Made by a program: the position numbers and the translations under genes. This document shows positions 44,073 to 55,943 of a stretch of DNA of 64,000 nucleotides, piece by piece. The DNA is from Candidatus Rokuibacteriota bacterium (lineage in GTDB: Bacteria; Methylomirabilota; Methylomirabilia; Rokubacteriales; CSP1-6): NCBI GenBank assembly GCA_003220615.1, contig QHTB01000131.1, positions 1 through 64,000 of the forward strand, written 5' to 3'. Under the pieces are notes generated by a model that was not told the origin of the DNA, made no database searches, and saw only the letters and a list, made by a program, of their open reading frames with translations. Numbering within the stretch: position 1 is the first letter of the stretch; each line of letters begins with the position of its first letter.

Positions 44073-44635
44073 TGGATCGCGCCGCGGCCTGGGCGATCCT
44101 GACCGAGTTCACCTACGGCGACAGCCTGCGCAAGCACGCCAGAGCCGTGGAGGCGTCGATGCGCGCGTACGCTGGACGCTACGGCGAAGATCCCGAGACG
44201 TGGGGCATCGCCGGCATGCTCCACGACTTCGACTACGAGATGCACCCCCGTGCGCCTCACCATCCGATGAAGGGCGCCGAGATCCTCAGTGCCCGCGGCG
44301 TGGCCGAGCCGATCGTGTACGCGATCCTGGCCCACGCCGACTACTCGGGCATGCCGCGCCAGAGCCTGCTCGACCGCGCCCTCTACGCCTGCGACGAGCT
44401 GACCGGATTCGTCCACGCCTGCGCCCTCGTCCGGCCCGGCAAGGTCATCACCGGTCTGGAAGCCGCGTCGGTGAAGAAAAAGCTGAAGGACAAGGCCTTC
44501 GCGCGTACGGTCAATCGCGACGACGTCTACCGCGGAGCCGCCGAGCTCGGGGTGGATCTCGATGCGCACGTCACGTTCGTCGTCGAAGCCCTGACCGCCG
44601 TCGCCCCCGAGATCGGGCTCGCCCGAACGACGTAG
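44072..44635 (+). CDS. HD-domain phosphohydrolase-like protein
   Basis: 187 residues from GTG 44072. The HD motif is in GMLHDFDYEMHP, with preceding LRKHARAVEASM and following ILAHADYSG and ACDELTGFVHAC. This pattern is typical of small HDIG hydrolases found near tRNA or nucleotide genes. Substrate unknown. Confidence 0.85.
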   Translation: MDRAAAWAILTEFTYGDSLRKHARAVEASMRAYAGRYGEDPETWGIAGMLHDFDYEMHPRAPHHPMKGAEILSARGVAEPIVYAILAHADYSGMPRQSLLDRALYACDELTGFVHACALVRPGKVITGLEAASVKKKLKDKAFARTVNRDDVYRGAAELGVDLDAHVTFVVEALTAVAPEIGLARTT

Positions 44636-44690
44636 CCAAGAGGCGGGCGCCGCCACGCGCACCTCGCTCGCCACGATCCTCCACGTCGAC

Positions 44691-45860
44691 ATGGATGCGT
44701 TCTACGCATCCGTCGAGCAGCGCGACCGCCCCGAGCTGCGGGGCCGCCCGGTCATCGTCGGCGCCGATCCGAAGGGGCGTGGCGTCGTCGCCGCCGCCTC
44801 GTACGAGGCGCGACGCTTCGGAGTCCGCTCGGCCATGCCCATCGGGCGTGCCGCTCGTCTCTGTCCGCACGCCGCGTTCGTCCGTCCCGACATGGAAAAG
44901 TACGGACGCGTCTCGGCGGAAATCATGGCGATCCTCGACACGTTCTCGCCCCTCGTCGAGGCGGTCTCGGTGGACGAGGCCTTCGTCGATCTCACCGGGA
45001 CTGGCGGCCTGCACGGCAGTCCGGTGGAGGCCGCGCGCCGCATCAAGGCGCGCATCGTCGAGGCGACGCGCCTCACCGCTTCGGCCGGGCTCGCCACGAA
45101 CCGGTTCGTGGCGAAGGTCGCGTCGGAGCTCGAGAAGCCCGACGGCCTCGTGGTCGTTCCCGCCGGTCAAGAAGCGAGCTTCCTCGCGCCGCTGGCGATC
45201 GAGCGGATCTGGGGCGTCGGCAAGGTGATGGCGGCCGAGCTACGCAGCCTCGGCCTCACGACCATCGCGCAGCTTCAAGCGTATCCGCGCCACGCGCTCG
45301 TCCAGAGGTTCGGCCGGCACGGCGAGAGTCTCCACGAGCTGGCCTTCGGGCGCGACGCTTCTCCGGTCGAGCCCTTCGCGGCCGCCAAGTCGATGGGAGC
45401 CGAGAATACGTTCCCGGTCGACTGCCGCGACGCGAGCACGCTCGCGACGACGCTGCGCGAGCAGGCCGAGCGCGTGGCCCGCGAGCTTCGCGCCGAGCAC
45501 CTGGCCGCGGCCCGGATCACGCTCAAGCTTCGCTACGCCGACTTCCACACGATCACGCGCGCCTGGACCGGCGAGCCGACCCAGGACGGCCTCGAGATCT
45601 ACCGGCGAGCGGCAACGCTGCTCGAGCGGGAGCGCGTCACCGAGCCGGTCCGGCTGATCGGGCTGTCCTCGTCTTCGTTCCAGCCCGAGGCCACCGGCCA
45701 GCTCCCGCTGCTCGATCCGACGACGGTGCGGCGCGAGCGCCTGGCGCGCGCGACCGACGCGCTGGCCCGTCGCTTCGGAGACGACACCGTCGTGCCGGCC
45801 GCGCTGGCGCCATCGCGCCCCCGGCGCCGACGCTCACCGGGAGCAGCCGACACCGTATAA
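44691..45860 (+). CDS. dinB: DNA polymerase IV (Y-family), start codon unresolved
   Basis: 389 residues from ATG 44691. SVDEAFVDLTG, ASAGLATNRFVAKVASELEKP and IERIWGVGKVMAAEL are Pol IV hallmarks. It performs translesion synthesis. The family normally starts ...ILHVDMDAFYASVEQ, and the codons for ILHVD lie just upstream (44676-44690). They hold the first catalytic Asp, which a start at 44691 would lose. Back to the in-frame TGA (about 44590) there is no ATG, GTG or TTG, only ATC 44676. A rare start or a small indel must be involved. Confidence 0.85.
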   Translation: MDAFYASVEQRDRPELRGRPVIVGADPKGRGVVAAASYEARRFGVRSAMPIGRAARLCPHAAFVRPDMEKYGRVSAEIMAILDTFSPLVEAVSVDEAFVDLTGTGGLHGSPVEAARRIKARIVEATRLTASAGLATNRFVAKVASELEKPDGLVVVPAGQEASFLAPLAIERIWGVGKVMAAELRSLGLTTIAQLQAYPRHALVQRFGRHGESLHELAFGRDASPVEPFAAAKSMGAENTFPVDCRDASTLATTLREQAERVARELRAEHLAAARITLKLRYADFHTITRAWTGEPTQDGLEIYRRAATLLERERVTEPVRLIGLSSSSFQPEATGQLPLLDPTTVRRERLARATDALARRFGDDTVVPAALAPSRPRRRRSPGAADTV

Positions 45861-45869
45861 TGAGGCGGC

Positions 45870-46625
45870 ATGGAACGGCCCATCGCCTACGACAAGCTCG
45901 CGCGTGAGGAGCGCTTCGTGCGCAAGCGCGCCCGCGACATCGCGGAGCTGCGCATGGCGCAGGGCCTCTCGCCGATGGCCGATCTGGCCAGCCGCGAATC
46001 CATCCGCGAGCGCGTCCACGGCATCCTCGTCGGTGAGCTGCAAGCGATGGAGGGGGCCGGCCGTACCGTCTGCGACTTTCCCGACGCGCCGTGGGAGTTC
46101 ACCCTGGACATGGCCCGTCAGGTCTGGGACGAGTCGCGTCACGTCGAGATCTACCTGGGCCTGCTCGAGTACCTGGGCGGTTACGTGGGCGAGTTCGCGG
46201 AGTCCACGATCCTCTGGCGGTGCGCCTGTGCCGAAGACGCGGCGGCCCGCGTGGCCGGCGTCAATCGTGGCCTCGAAGGCCTGGCCTGCGACGTCTTCAA
46301 CCAGCTGATCCACATCGCGCGCAAGATCGGTGATCCCGTCATCGAGCGCGCCGTCGATTTCGTGCTGGCCGACGAGATCACCCACGTGCGCATGGGCTCG
46401 CGCTGGCTGAACGAGCTCACCAAGGGTGATCCCGACCGGCGGCGGCAGGCCATCGCGTTCCAGGAGACGATCGACGAGCGCTTCAACCTCGGCGGCGTCC
46501 GCCTGGACGGCGCGCATGAGGAGGTCGGCATCTCGATCGCCAAGGAAGCGCGACGGCTGGCCGGCTTCACCGACGAGGAGATCGACAAGCTCGTCCGCAG
46601 CACGCAGCGCTCTCCTGTCTACTGA
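45870..46625 (+). CDS. Ferritin-like protein (DUF455-like)
   Basis: 251 residues, all-helical. Carboxylate/His pairs typical of diiron four-helix proteins occur at VGELQAMEGAGR, WDESRHVEIYLG, NRGLEGLACD and LADEITHVRMGSRW, as in the DUF455 group. It may be an oxidase or oxygenase; substrate unknown. The next gene, 9 bp downstream, is also ferritin-like. Confidence 0.8.
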   Translation: MERPIAYDKLAREERFVRKRARDIAELRMAQGLSPMADLASRESIRERVHGILVGELQAMEGAGRTVCDFPDAPWEFTLDMARQVWDESRHVEIYLGLLEYLGGYVGEFAESTILWRCACAEDAAARVAGVNRGLEGLACDVFNQLIHIARKIGDPVIERAVDFVLADEITHVRMGSRWLNELTKGDPDRRRQAIAFQETIDERFNLGGVRLDGAHEEVGISIAKEARRLAGFTDEEIDKLVRSTQRSPVY

Positions 46626-46634
46626 CCGGCCGTC

Positions 46635-47594
46635 GTGAGCGATCACCCCCTGGCCGGCATCTTCTCCGTCGAGGCGTCGGCCCGTCGCATCCGCAACTAT
46701 CGCTACGCCGAGGAGCGGATGATGCGCACGCTCGGCGGCTGGATCGCCCTCACCCCCGAGCTCGCGCCCAAGCTGCTGTTCGGGCGCCACGTCTGGGATT
46801 GCGCTCAGCACGCCGATCTCTGGGGTCGCCGGCTCCCCGAGTTGCGCGCGCCCGCCCAGCAGTCCGAGCCGGCGAACGCCCGCTTCGCCGCCTTCATGGA
46901 CCTGCTCGACGGTCGCGAGGCCCGCCACGAGACGGTGGAGCGCATCGTGGGCGTCTATCGCGTCCTGAAGCCACACCTGATCGCGACCTACGAAGCTCAC
47001 CTGGCCGCGGCGAACCCGGTGTACGAGCCGCCGACGCGCCGGATCCTCGAGCGTTGCCTCACCGAGGAGCGCCGTCACGTCGCCGCCGCGATGATGGTGC
47101 TCGAGCGGCTACTCGACAGCGACGCCAAGCGGCGGGCCAGCGAGTGGCAGACACGACTCCTCGACGCGCTGGCCGACTCCGGTGGCGTGACCGGCGAGAC
47201 GCCGACGCCGCTGCTGGCCCCCGAGGTGGCCGGCAGCGATGGCTCGGGCGACGTCGTGTCCGTGCCCGCGGCGTTCGATCCCAACGTCATCGGCGCCGAG
47301 CTGCGGCCGATCCTCGAGGACCACTGCCGCGCCCTCATCGCCCGCGACGTCGCCCGCCTCGGTGAGCACGTCGCCGGCGAGAGGCGGGGCGCGGTGCTCG
47401 GCGTCTACGAGAGCGTGCCGGCGGCCCGCACCTGCGAGATCGCCGCCCAGGCCAAGATCGGCGCCCACCGGCTCATCAAGATCAGGCTGGTCGGCCCGAG
47501 CGGTGTTTCCGTGCTGCAGCTTCAGTGGCAACAGCGAGCCGGGATCTGGCACGTCGTCGAGGCCGAGCTCGTGCGCGTCGAGCCCGCCGCCTAG
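46635..47594 (+). CDS. Ferritin-like protein with extra C-terminal domain
   Basis: 319 residues from GTG 46635. The N-terminal helices contain RNYRYAEERMMRTLGGW, GRHVWDCAQHADLWGRRL and CLTEERRHVAAAMMVLERL, giving the E...E-x-x-H type ligands of a ferritin-like fold. Residues ~215-319 form a separate alpha/beta region (VLGVYESVPAARTCEIAAQ) that I do not recognise. The stop overlaps the biotin carboxylase start (TAGTG). Confidence 0.7.
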   Translation: MSDHPLAGIFSVEASARRIRNYRYAEERMMRTLGGWIALTPELAPKLLFGRHVWDCAQHADLWGRRLPELRAPAQQSEPANARFAAFMDLLDGREARHETVERIVGVYRVLKPHLIATYEAHLAAANPVYEPPTRRILERCLTEERRHVAAAMMVLERLLDSDAKRRASEWQTRLLDALADSGGVTGETPTPLLAPEVAGSDGSGDVVSVPAAFDPNVIGAELRPILEDHCRALIARDVARLGEHVAGERRGAVLGVYESVPAARTCEIAAQAKIGAHRLIKIRLVGPSGVSVLQLQWQQRAGIWHVVEAELVRVEPAA

Positions 47595-48940
47595 TGTTCC
47601 GGAAAGTCCTCGTCGCGAACCGGGGAGAGATCGCGCGCCGGATCATGCGCGCCTGCCGTCACGTCGGTGCTGCGACGGTTGCCGTGCACTCCGACGCCGA
47701 CGCGTCGGCGGCCCACGTGGCGGACGCGGATGAAGCCGTGCTCATCGGGCCGGCTCCGGCGCGTGAGAGTTACCTCAATATCGAGGCGATCATTCACGCG
47801 GCGCGGCGCACGCAGGCCGAGGCGATTCATCCCGGCTACGGATTCCTGTCGGAGAACTGGCGATTCGCCGAAGCGTGCGCGAGCGCTGACATCACGTTCA
47901 TTGGTCCGCCTGCCGAGGCCATCCGACGCATGGGCGACAAGCCGGAAGCTCGACGTCTGATGGCGGCGGCCGGAGTCCCTGTCCTGCCCGGGAGTCCGGG
48001 GCCCGTGAGCGACGTCGCCGAAGCCACGCGCCTGGCCGAGCGCGTGGGCTTCCCCGTGTTGCTCAAGGCCGCCGCCGGCGGTGGCGGAATCGGCATGGCG
48101 AAGGTCGGCGAGGCCGGTCAGCTCGCCGCCGCGTTCACTGCCGCCAAGCGCCGTGCCGAGGCGGCGTTCGGCAACGGCGCGGTGTACGTCGAGCGGTATC
48201 TCACCACGCCCCGTCACATCGAAGTCCAGGTGTTCGGGGACGCGCGAGGCACCGTCGTGCATCTGCACGAGCGAGAATGCTCGATCCAGCGCCGCCATCA
48301 GAAGCTCATCGAGGAGTCGCCGGCGCCGGGACTCGATCCCACGGTCAAGGCCCGGCTGACCGCGGCCGCGGTGAAGGGTGCCGCCGCCATCGGCTACGTC
48401 AACGCGGGGACGCTCGAGTTCCTGCTCGACGCCGACGGGTCGTTCTACTTTCTCGAGATGAACACGCGCCTCCAGGTGGAGCACCCGGTGACGGAAGCCG
48501 TGACCGGCCTCGACCTGGTGGTGGCCCAGCTCCGCGTGGCCGCCGGCGAGTCGCTCCCGTGGACTCAAGATGCGATCGCCCAGCGCGGCGCCGCGATCGA
48601 GTGCCGCATCTACGCCGAGGACCCCACGAAGAATTTTCTGCCGTCGCCCGGAACGATCAGCCGGCTCGAGCTGCCGGCCGGCGAGGGGATTCGCGTCGAG
48701 TCGGGAGTGGTGACGGGCAGCGCGGTGACCGTCCACTACGACCCGCTCTTGCTGAAGCTCGTCGCCGGCGGCGCTTCCCGGTTGGAGGCGATCGCTCGCA
48801 TGAGCGAAGCGCTCGACCGCTGCGTGATCGAGGGCGTCAAGACGACGATTCCGTTCCTCCGGCGAGTCATGGCTCATGCCGACTATCGCCGCGGTGCCGT
48901 GCATACCCAGATGGTCGAACAAGGAGCCTTCAATGCCTGA
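47594..48940 (+). CDS. accC: Acyl-CoA carboxylase biotin carboxylase subunit
   Basis: 448 residues. FRKVLVANRGEIARRIMRA opens the ATP-grasp enzyme. The Gly-rich ATP loop is KAAAGGGGIGMA, and EMNTRLQVEHPVTE carries catalytic Glu/Arg. It carboxylates biotin on the carrier encoded directly after it (8-nt overlap). With the carboxyltransferase at 50243 it should form an acyl-CoA carboxylase. Whether the substrate is acetyl- or propionyl-CoA is not set by sequence. Confidence 0.92.
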   Translation: MFRKVLVANRGEIARRIMRACRHVGAATVAVHSDADASAAHVADADEAVLIGPAPARESYLNIEAIIHAARRTQAEAIHPGYGFLSENWRFAEACASADITFIGPPAEAIRRMGDKPEARRLMAAAGVPVLPGSPGPVSDVAEATRLAERVGFPVLLKAAAGGGGIGMAKVGEAGQLAAAFTAAKRRAEAAFGNGAVYVERYLTTPRHIEVQVFGDARGTVVHLHERECSIQRRHQKLIEESPAPGLDPTVKARLTAAAVKGAAAIGYVNAGTLEFLLDADGSFYFLEMNTRLQVEHPVTEAVTGLDLVVAQLRVAAGESLPWTQDAIAQRGAAIECRIYAEDPTKNFLPSPGTISRLELPAGEGIRVESGVVTGSAVTVHYDPLLLKLVAGGASRLEAIARMSEALDRCVIEGVKTTIPFLRRVMAHADYRRGAVHTQMVEQGAFNA

Positions 48941-49148
48941 GGAGATCAAGGCCCACATCACCGGGATCGTGTTCCAGGTGACGGCGAAGCCCGGTGATCG
49001 GCTCCAGGCCGGCGATCCCGTCATCGTGCTCGAGTCCATGAAGATGGAAATCCCGGTCGAGATGCCGCGAGCGGGCGCCGTCAAGGAGATCCGCGTGCAG
49101 GAAGGGCAGACCGTTCAGGAAGGCGATACCGTGGCCGTACTCGAGTAG
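48933..49148 (+). CDS. Biotin carrier protein
   Basis: 71 residues, a minimal biotinyl/lipoyl domain. The biotin Lys is in LESMKMEIPV. It starts at ATG 48933, inside the end of accC, with AAGGAG upstream. It shuttles carboxybiotin between the carboxylase and the carboxyltransferase. It lacks the Pro/Ala-rich N-terminal extension of AccB, as in carriers of propionyl-type carboxylases. Confidence 0.92.
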   Translation: MPEEIKAHITGIVFQVTAKPGDRLQAGDPVIVLESMKMEIPVEMPRAGAVKEIRVQEGQTVQEGDTVAVLE

Positions 49149-49157
49149 GAGGACGTC

Positions 49158-49676
49158 ATGGCGGACAGCTCGAGCGTAGGACTCCTCCGTGGCCTCTACG
49201 ATTATCACTGGTGGGCCAACCACCGGCTCTTCGGGACCGTTCGCGCGCTCGGTGAGGAGACGGCGCGGCGCGAGGTCGGCAAGCAGTTCAGCTTTCCGAC
49301 GTTGAAGGGCATGTTCGCGCACCTCTATGGGGCCGACTTCATCTGGCTGTCGCGCTGGCAGGGCGTGCCGACGGGTCGCCTCATGGGTGATGGCGACTTC
49401 GCGACGCTGGCCGAGCTGCGCTCACGGTGGGACCGGCTCGAGGCGGAGCAGAAGGCGTTCGTCGAGGGACTGACGCCAGCCGACCTCGACCGCGTCGTGA
49501 GCTACAAGAACACCGAGGGCAAGGCGCTCGCCCCGCCCCTGTGGCAGGTGCTCCAGCACGTCCCGAACCACGCCACCCACCATCGCAGCGAGATTGCGAC
49601 GATGCTGACGATGATCAGCGGCTCGCCGGCCGATAGCGGTATCGCCACGTACGCGAGCCAGTTCGCCGGCCGCTAA
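49158..49676 (+). CDS. DinB/YfiT-family metal protein, copy 1
   Basis: 172 residues, four-helix bundle. The three metal-binding His are in YDYHWWANHRLF, HLYGADFIW and NHATHHRSEIATML. The family includes putative thiol-dependent S-transferases; most have no known substrate. GGAGG upstream of ATG 49158. It lies within the carboxylase operon and is followed by a paralogue. Confidence 0.88.
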   Translation: MADSSSVGLLRGLYDYHWWANHRLFGTVRALGEETARREVGKQFSFPTLKGMFAHLYGADFIWLSRWQGVPTGRLMGDGDFATLAELRSRWDRLEAEQKAFVEGLTPADLDRVVSYKNTEGKALAPPLWQVLQHVPNHATHHRSEIATMLTMISGSPADSGIATYASQFAGR

Positions 49677-49700
49677 GACCCCGGCGCGGGAGAGCAGGCG

Positions 49701-50240
49701 ATGGGCGACGTGACGACGCTCGAGATGATGCGCGGGCTCTACGAGTACCACCGCTGGGCCAACCGGCGGCTCTTCGACGTGGCGATCGGACTCGGTGACG
49801 ACGTGACCGCGCGCGACCTCGGGAAGTCGTTCAGCTTTCCCACCATCAAGGCGATGTTCACGCACATCTACGGAGCCGACTTCTTGTGGTTTCAGTGCTG
49901 GAAGGCGATCACGCCGGTCCGGAGGCTTCGGGACGGTGATTTTCCGACGCTGGCCGCCGTGCGGGCGCCGTGGGACGAGTTCGAGAAGGAGCAGGCGATG
50001 TTCATCGACACGTTGACGCCGGCCGACCTCGGGCGCGCCGTGGAGTTCGTCAGCGTCGCCTATCCGCGTCCCGATGGCGGTGCCTATCAGCTTCCGTTGT
50101 GGTCGGCGCTCCAACACGTGGCCAACCACGGAACCCATCACCGGAGCGAGATCGCCACGATGATCACGATGGTCAGCGGCTCGCCCCCGGGGACCGATCT
50201 CGCGGTCCGCTACTTCCGCGCCCAGGGATTTCCAGGCTGA
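49701..50240 (+). CDS. DinB/YfiT-family metal protein, copy 2
   Basis: 179 residues, colinear with the preceding gene: YEYHRWANRRLF, SFSFPTIKAMFTHIYGADFLW and NHGTHHRSEIATMI. The pair is a tandem duplication that has diverged, with all metal ligands kept in both. It ends 2 nt before the carboxyltransferase ATG. Confidence 0.88.
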   Translation: MGDVTTLEMMRGLYEYHRWANRRLFDVAIGLGDDVTARDLGKSFSFPTIKAMFTHIYGADFLWFQCWKAITPVRRLRDGDFPTLAAVRAPWDEFEKEQAMFIDTLTPADLGRAVEFVSVAYPRPDGGAYQLPLWSALQHVANHGTHHRSEIATMITMVSGSPPGTDLAVRYFRAQGFPG

Positions 50241-50242
50241 CG

Positions 50243-51796
<1,554 letters not shown>

Positions 51797-51841
51797 GTGA
51801 CCGACGAGGGCGCGGCTTAGCTGGCTCGAGGCGTGGGGGGT

Positions 51842-51866
51842 GTGGGGGGCATGTCGGGCCCCCCAC
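51842..51866. terminator. Terminator between the carboxyltransferase gene and convergent rpoD
   Basis: GTGGGGGG (51842-51849) pairs with CCCCCCAC (51859-51866), extended by a C-G pair, with a 7-nt loop. On the plus strand it is followed by GTTCCTAATTTT. It can stop transcription from both sides. Confidence 0.7.
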
Positions 51867-51870
51867 GTTC

Positions 51871-53364
51871 CTAATTTTCGACGAAGGCCTTGAGGTTCCT
51901 TCCGCGCAACGGGTGGCGAAGCTTGCGCAACGCCTTGGCCTCGATCTGGCGAATGCGCTCGCGCGTCACGGCGAAGCGCTTGCCGACCTCCTCCAGCGTG
52001 TGCTCGCCTTCCTCGCCGATGCCGAACCGGAGGCGGAGGATCTCCTTCTCCTTCGGAGACAGCATGGCCAGCGCCCGCTCCACCTGGGTGGAGAGGTCCT
52101 GGCTCAACAGCGTATCGTTCGGCGACCCCGCCGACTTGTCCTCGAGGAAATCGCCGAGCTCCGAGTCCTCGCCGATCGGCGTCTCAAGCGAGAGCGGCTT
52201 GCGCGACGACTCGAGGATGAGCCGGACCTTCTTGGCCGGCACGCCGGTCCGCTGGGCCAGTTCCTCCGGAGTGGGCTCGCGGCCAAGCTCGTTGACCATC
52301 GCCCGGTTCACCCGAGAGATCCGGTTCAGCGTCTCGACCATGTGCACGGGGATCCGAATCGTCCGCGAGTGGTCGGCGATGGCGCGCGTGATCGCCTGGC
52401 GGATCCACCACGTCGCGTACGTGGAGAACTTGAAGCCGCGGCGGTACTGGAAGCGATCCACCGCCTTCATCAGCCCGATGTTGCCCTCCTGGATCAGGTC
52501 GAGCAGGCTCAGGTCGCTTCCCAGGTAGCGCTTGGCCACGGAGACGACGAGGCGGAGGTTGGCCTCCATCAACTCCTTCTTGGCCTGGCGCACCTCACGA
52601 TCGCTGCGGGCGATCTCGGTCAGCAACGCCTGGAGCTGACGACGCGGCAGTCCGACCTCGCGCTCGAGGTGACGGACTTCGCGAGCGACGACCTGGCTCT
52701 TGCCGCGCCGGACCTCGGAGCCGAGCTGCTCGATGCGCTCGCACTGCCGTCGGATGCGGGCCACCAGGTCGTCGATCAGCGCCGGCTTGAGCGGCATGTC
52801 GGCGATGACCTTCTGAATGGCCTCACGGTTGGCGGCGATCCACTTCGCGTAGTTCGCCCGCGTCGTGGCCGAGCGGCGCTTGTCTCGGAGCGACTGGTGG
52901 AGCCGGTCGATCTCCCGCTCCAGCCGACGGATCCGCGCAAAGGCGGCAAGGACGCGCTTGATCTCGCCAGCGTCCAGCTCCCCGCCTTCGGGGAGGACGA
53001 TGACGTCGTCCGCAGCGATCTGCTCGTGACGGAGGCGGTCTCCGAAGTCGAGGAGAGCACGCAGCGCCATGGGGATGGCGGCCAGCAGTCTGCGCAGCGC
53101 GATCTGGCCGACCTCGATCCGGCGGCCGATCTCGACTTCCTGCCGCGCGGTGAGCAGCGGCACCTTCCCGATCTCCTTGAGGTAGAGGCGGACCGGGTCC
53201 TCGCCCCGGGCGGGCAGGGGGGTGAACGCCTCTTCGGGAACGGGCTCCGGGGTCTCGGCCTCGTCCTCGGTCAGTGGCGTCGGCTCGGCCGTCTCCTCGG
53301 TTGCCAACGGGGTGGGCACCCCGTGGTTGGTTTCGGCCTCTTGATCGCGTTCCCTGAATGTCAT
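51871..53364 (-). CDS. rpoD: Primary sigma factor RpoD
   Basis: 497 residues. Region 1.2 is [17 protein letters not shown], region 2 is [17 protein letters not shown]...[21 protein letters not shown], region 3 follows, and region 4 is [20 protein letters not shown]...[16 protein letters not shown]. Region 1.1 is short and Glu/Pro-rich. The presence of a non-conserved insert between 1.2 and 2.1 supports a housekeeping sigma70. It is transcribed alone from the 53365-53688 spacer. Confidence 0.95.
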   Translation of the reverse strand: MTFRERDQEAETNHGVPTPLATEETAEPTPLTEDEAETPEPVPEEAFTPLPARGEDPVRLYLKEIGKVPLLTARQEVEIGRRIEVGQIALRRLLAAIPMALRALLDFGDRLRHEQIAADDVIVLPEGGELDAGEIKRVLAAFARIRRLEREIDRLHQSLRDKRRSATTRANYAKWIAANREAIQKVIADMPLKPALIDDLVARIRRQCERIEQLGSEVRRGKSQVVAREVRHLEREVGLPRRQLQALLTEIARSDREVRQAKKELMEANLRLVVSVAKRYLGSDLSLLDLIQEGNIGLMKAVDRFQYRRGFKFSTYATWWIRQAITRAIADHSRTIRIPVHMVETLNRISRVNRAMVNELGREPTPEELAQRTGVPAKKVRLILESSRKPLSLETPIGEDSELGDFLEDKSAGSPNDTLLSQDLSTQVERALAMLSPKEKEILRLRFGIGEEGEHTLEEVGKRFAVTRERIRQIEAKALRKLRHPLRGRNLKAFVEN

Positions 53365-53688
53365 GCTGTCACCCGAAAATCATCACGATTCATCGCTTCG
53401 TTTTGATGCGAGTGCGGCCGGTTTCGATTCCGCTCGTCTCTTGGGGCCCCAGTCGCTACAAGAAGCAAGCCACCCAACCGCTCGATCACCTAAATCGCCG
53501 TATATACGTCCCTGCCAGATGGGACGGATCGAAGGGCTGGGTATTCTCCTTCACGTATTGGGGCGAATGTTGCTCTGCTATCATGGCGCGGTTGGGGACT
53601 CCATGAGGGCCGGAGTGGTCGCCGCGCGTCGTGAACAGCCCCGTCGTTACAACATGACCATTGTCCCGGCGGGGGTGTAGGGCCGGCC
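53365..53688. other. Divergent spacer between rpoD and the malic enzyme gene
   Basis: 324 bp without a convincing gene, less GC-rich than its surroundings (for example TAAATCGCCGTATATACG). Promoters of both genes should be here. CTATCAT near 53578 is a possible plus-strand -10. No tRNA, riboswitch fold or repeat was recognised. Confidence 0.5.
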
Positions 53689-55116
<1,428 letters not shown>

Positions 55117-55133
55117 CGGGTGGGTTCCGGCTG

Positions 55134-55943
55134 GTGAGTTTTTCAACGATGATGAATCGGGAAGATCCGCGCAGCCAGGTCGCGCCTCGATCAGGCCCCC
55201 CACGACCTGACCCGGGCGCGCGGGCCCCGCTTCAATGGTCCGTCATCATCCCTGCCTACAACGAGGCGCACCGCCTCCCGCGTTACCTCGACACCGTCGT
55301 CGCCTACTTCGACGGCCGTGGTCAGCCTTACGAAGTGATCGTCGTCGACGACGGGAGCACCGACGACACCGCCCAGCTCGTCGAAGGCCTCGCGCGGCAC
55401 CACCCGGAAGTCCGCGTGCTCCGGAGCGGCCGCAACGAAGGCAAGGGCGCGGCCGTTCGAAGAGGAATGATCGCGGCGCGCGGCGACTGGCGGCTGTTCG
55501 CCGACGCCGACGGGGCGACACCCATCACCGAGCTCAAGCGCCTGGAGGCGGCCCTGGCCGCCGGCGCCGACATTGCAATCGGTTCTCGCGGTTTGTCGGA
55601 CGCCTCCATCTCGCTCCAGACTCGTCGTCACCGCGTCATGGCCGGACGGCTCTTCAACTGGGTCGTCGGACGCACCGGCCTTCATGGGATTCACGACAGC
55701 CAGTGCGGGTTCAAGGCCCTGAGAGCCACCGCGGCGGACGCGCTCTTTCCGCGAATGACCATCGAAGGCTTCGGCTTCGACGTCGAGCTGCTCCTGCGCG
55801 CTCGACGGGCCGGCTTCGAGGTGGCCGAGGTCGCCGTGAACTGGGCCGATCAGCCGGGCAGCAAGTCCAGTGTCCTGCGCGACGGCCCGCGCATGATGTG
55901 GCAGATCCTCCGCGCCCGGAGTCGTTTGGGGAAGACGGGATGA
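55134..55943 (+). CDS. Dolichyl-phosphate glucosyltransferase-like GT2 enzyme
   Basis: 269 residues. SVIIPAYNEAHRLPRYLDT, VIVVDDGSTDDTAQL and the metal-binding DADGATP belong to GT2 enzymes of the polyprenyl-phosphate glycosyltransferase type. SQCGFKALRATAA and EGFGFDVELLLRARRAG are typical of the ALG5-like group. No C-terminal membrane helices. It probably loads a sugar on a lipid carrier for the GT-C enzyme at 58238. Confidence 0.85.
   Translation: MSFSTMMNREDPRSQVAPRSGPPRPDPGARAPLQWSVIIPAYNEAHRLPRYLDTVVAYFDGRGQPYEVIVVDDGSTDDTAQLVEGLARHHPEVRVLRSGRNEGKGAAVRRGMIAARGDWRLFADADGATPITELKRLEAALAAGADIAIGSRGLSDASISLQTRRHRVMAGRLFNWVVGRTGLHGIHDSQCGFKALRATAADALFPRMTIEGFGFDVELLLRARRAGFEVAEVAVNWADQPGSKSSVLRDGPRMMWQILRARSRLGKTG

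Noticed and set aside
44200-45228. Long plus-strand frame over the HD and Pol IV genes
   Set aside because: Its translation is Arg/Pro/Ser-rich with no domain; it is a shadow of two well-supported genes in another frame.
53410-53440. GGTTTCGATTCCG as a possible tRNA T-arm
   Set aside because: The flanks do not form T-arm, anticodon or acceptor stems.
53358-53680. Small open frames in the rpoD upstream spacer
   Set aside because: No ribosome site, no recognisable motif, and the spacer must hold promoters.
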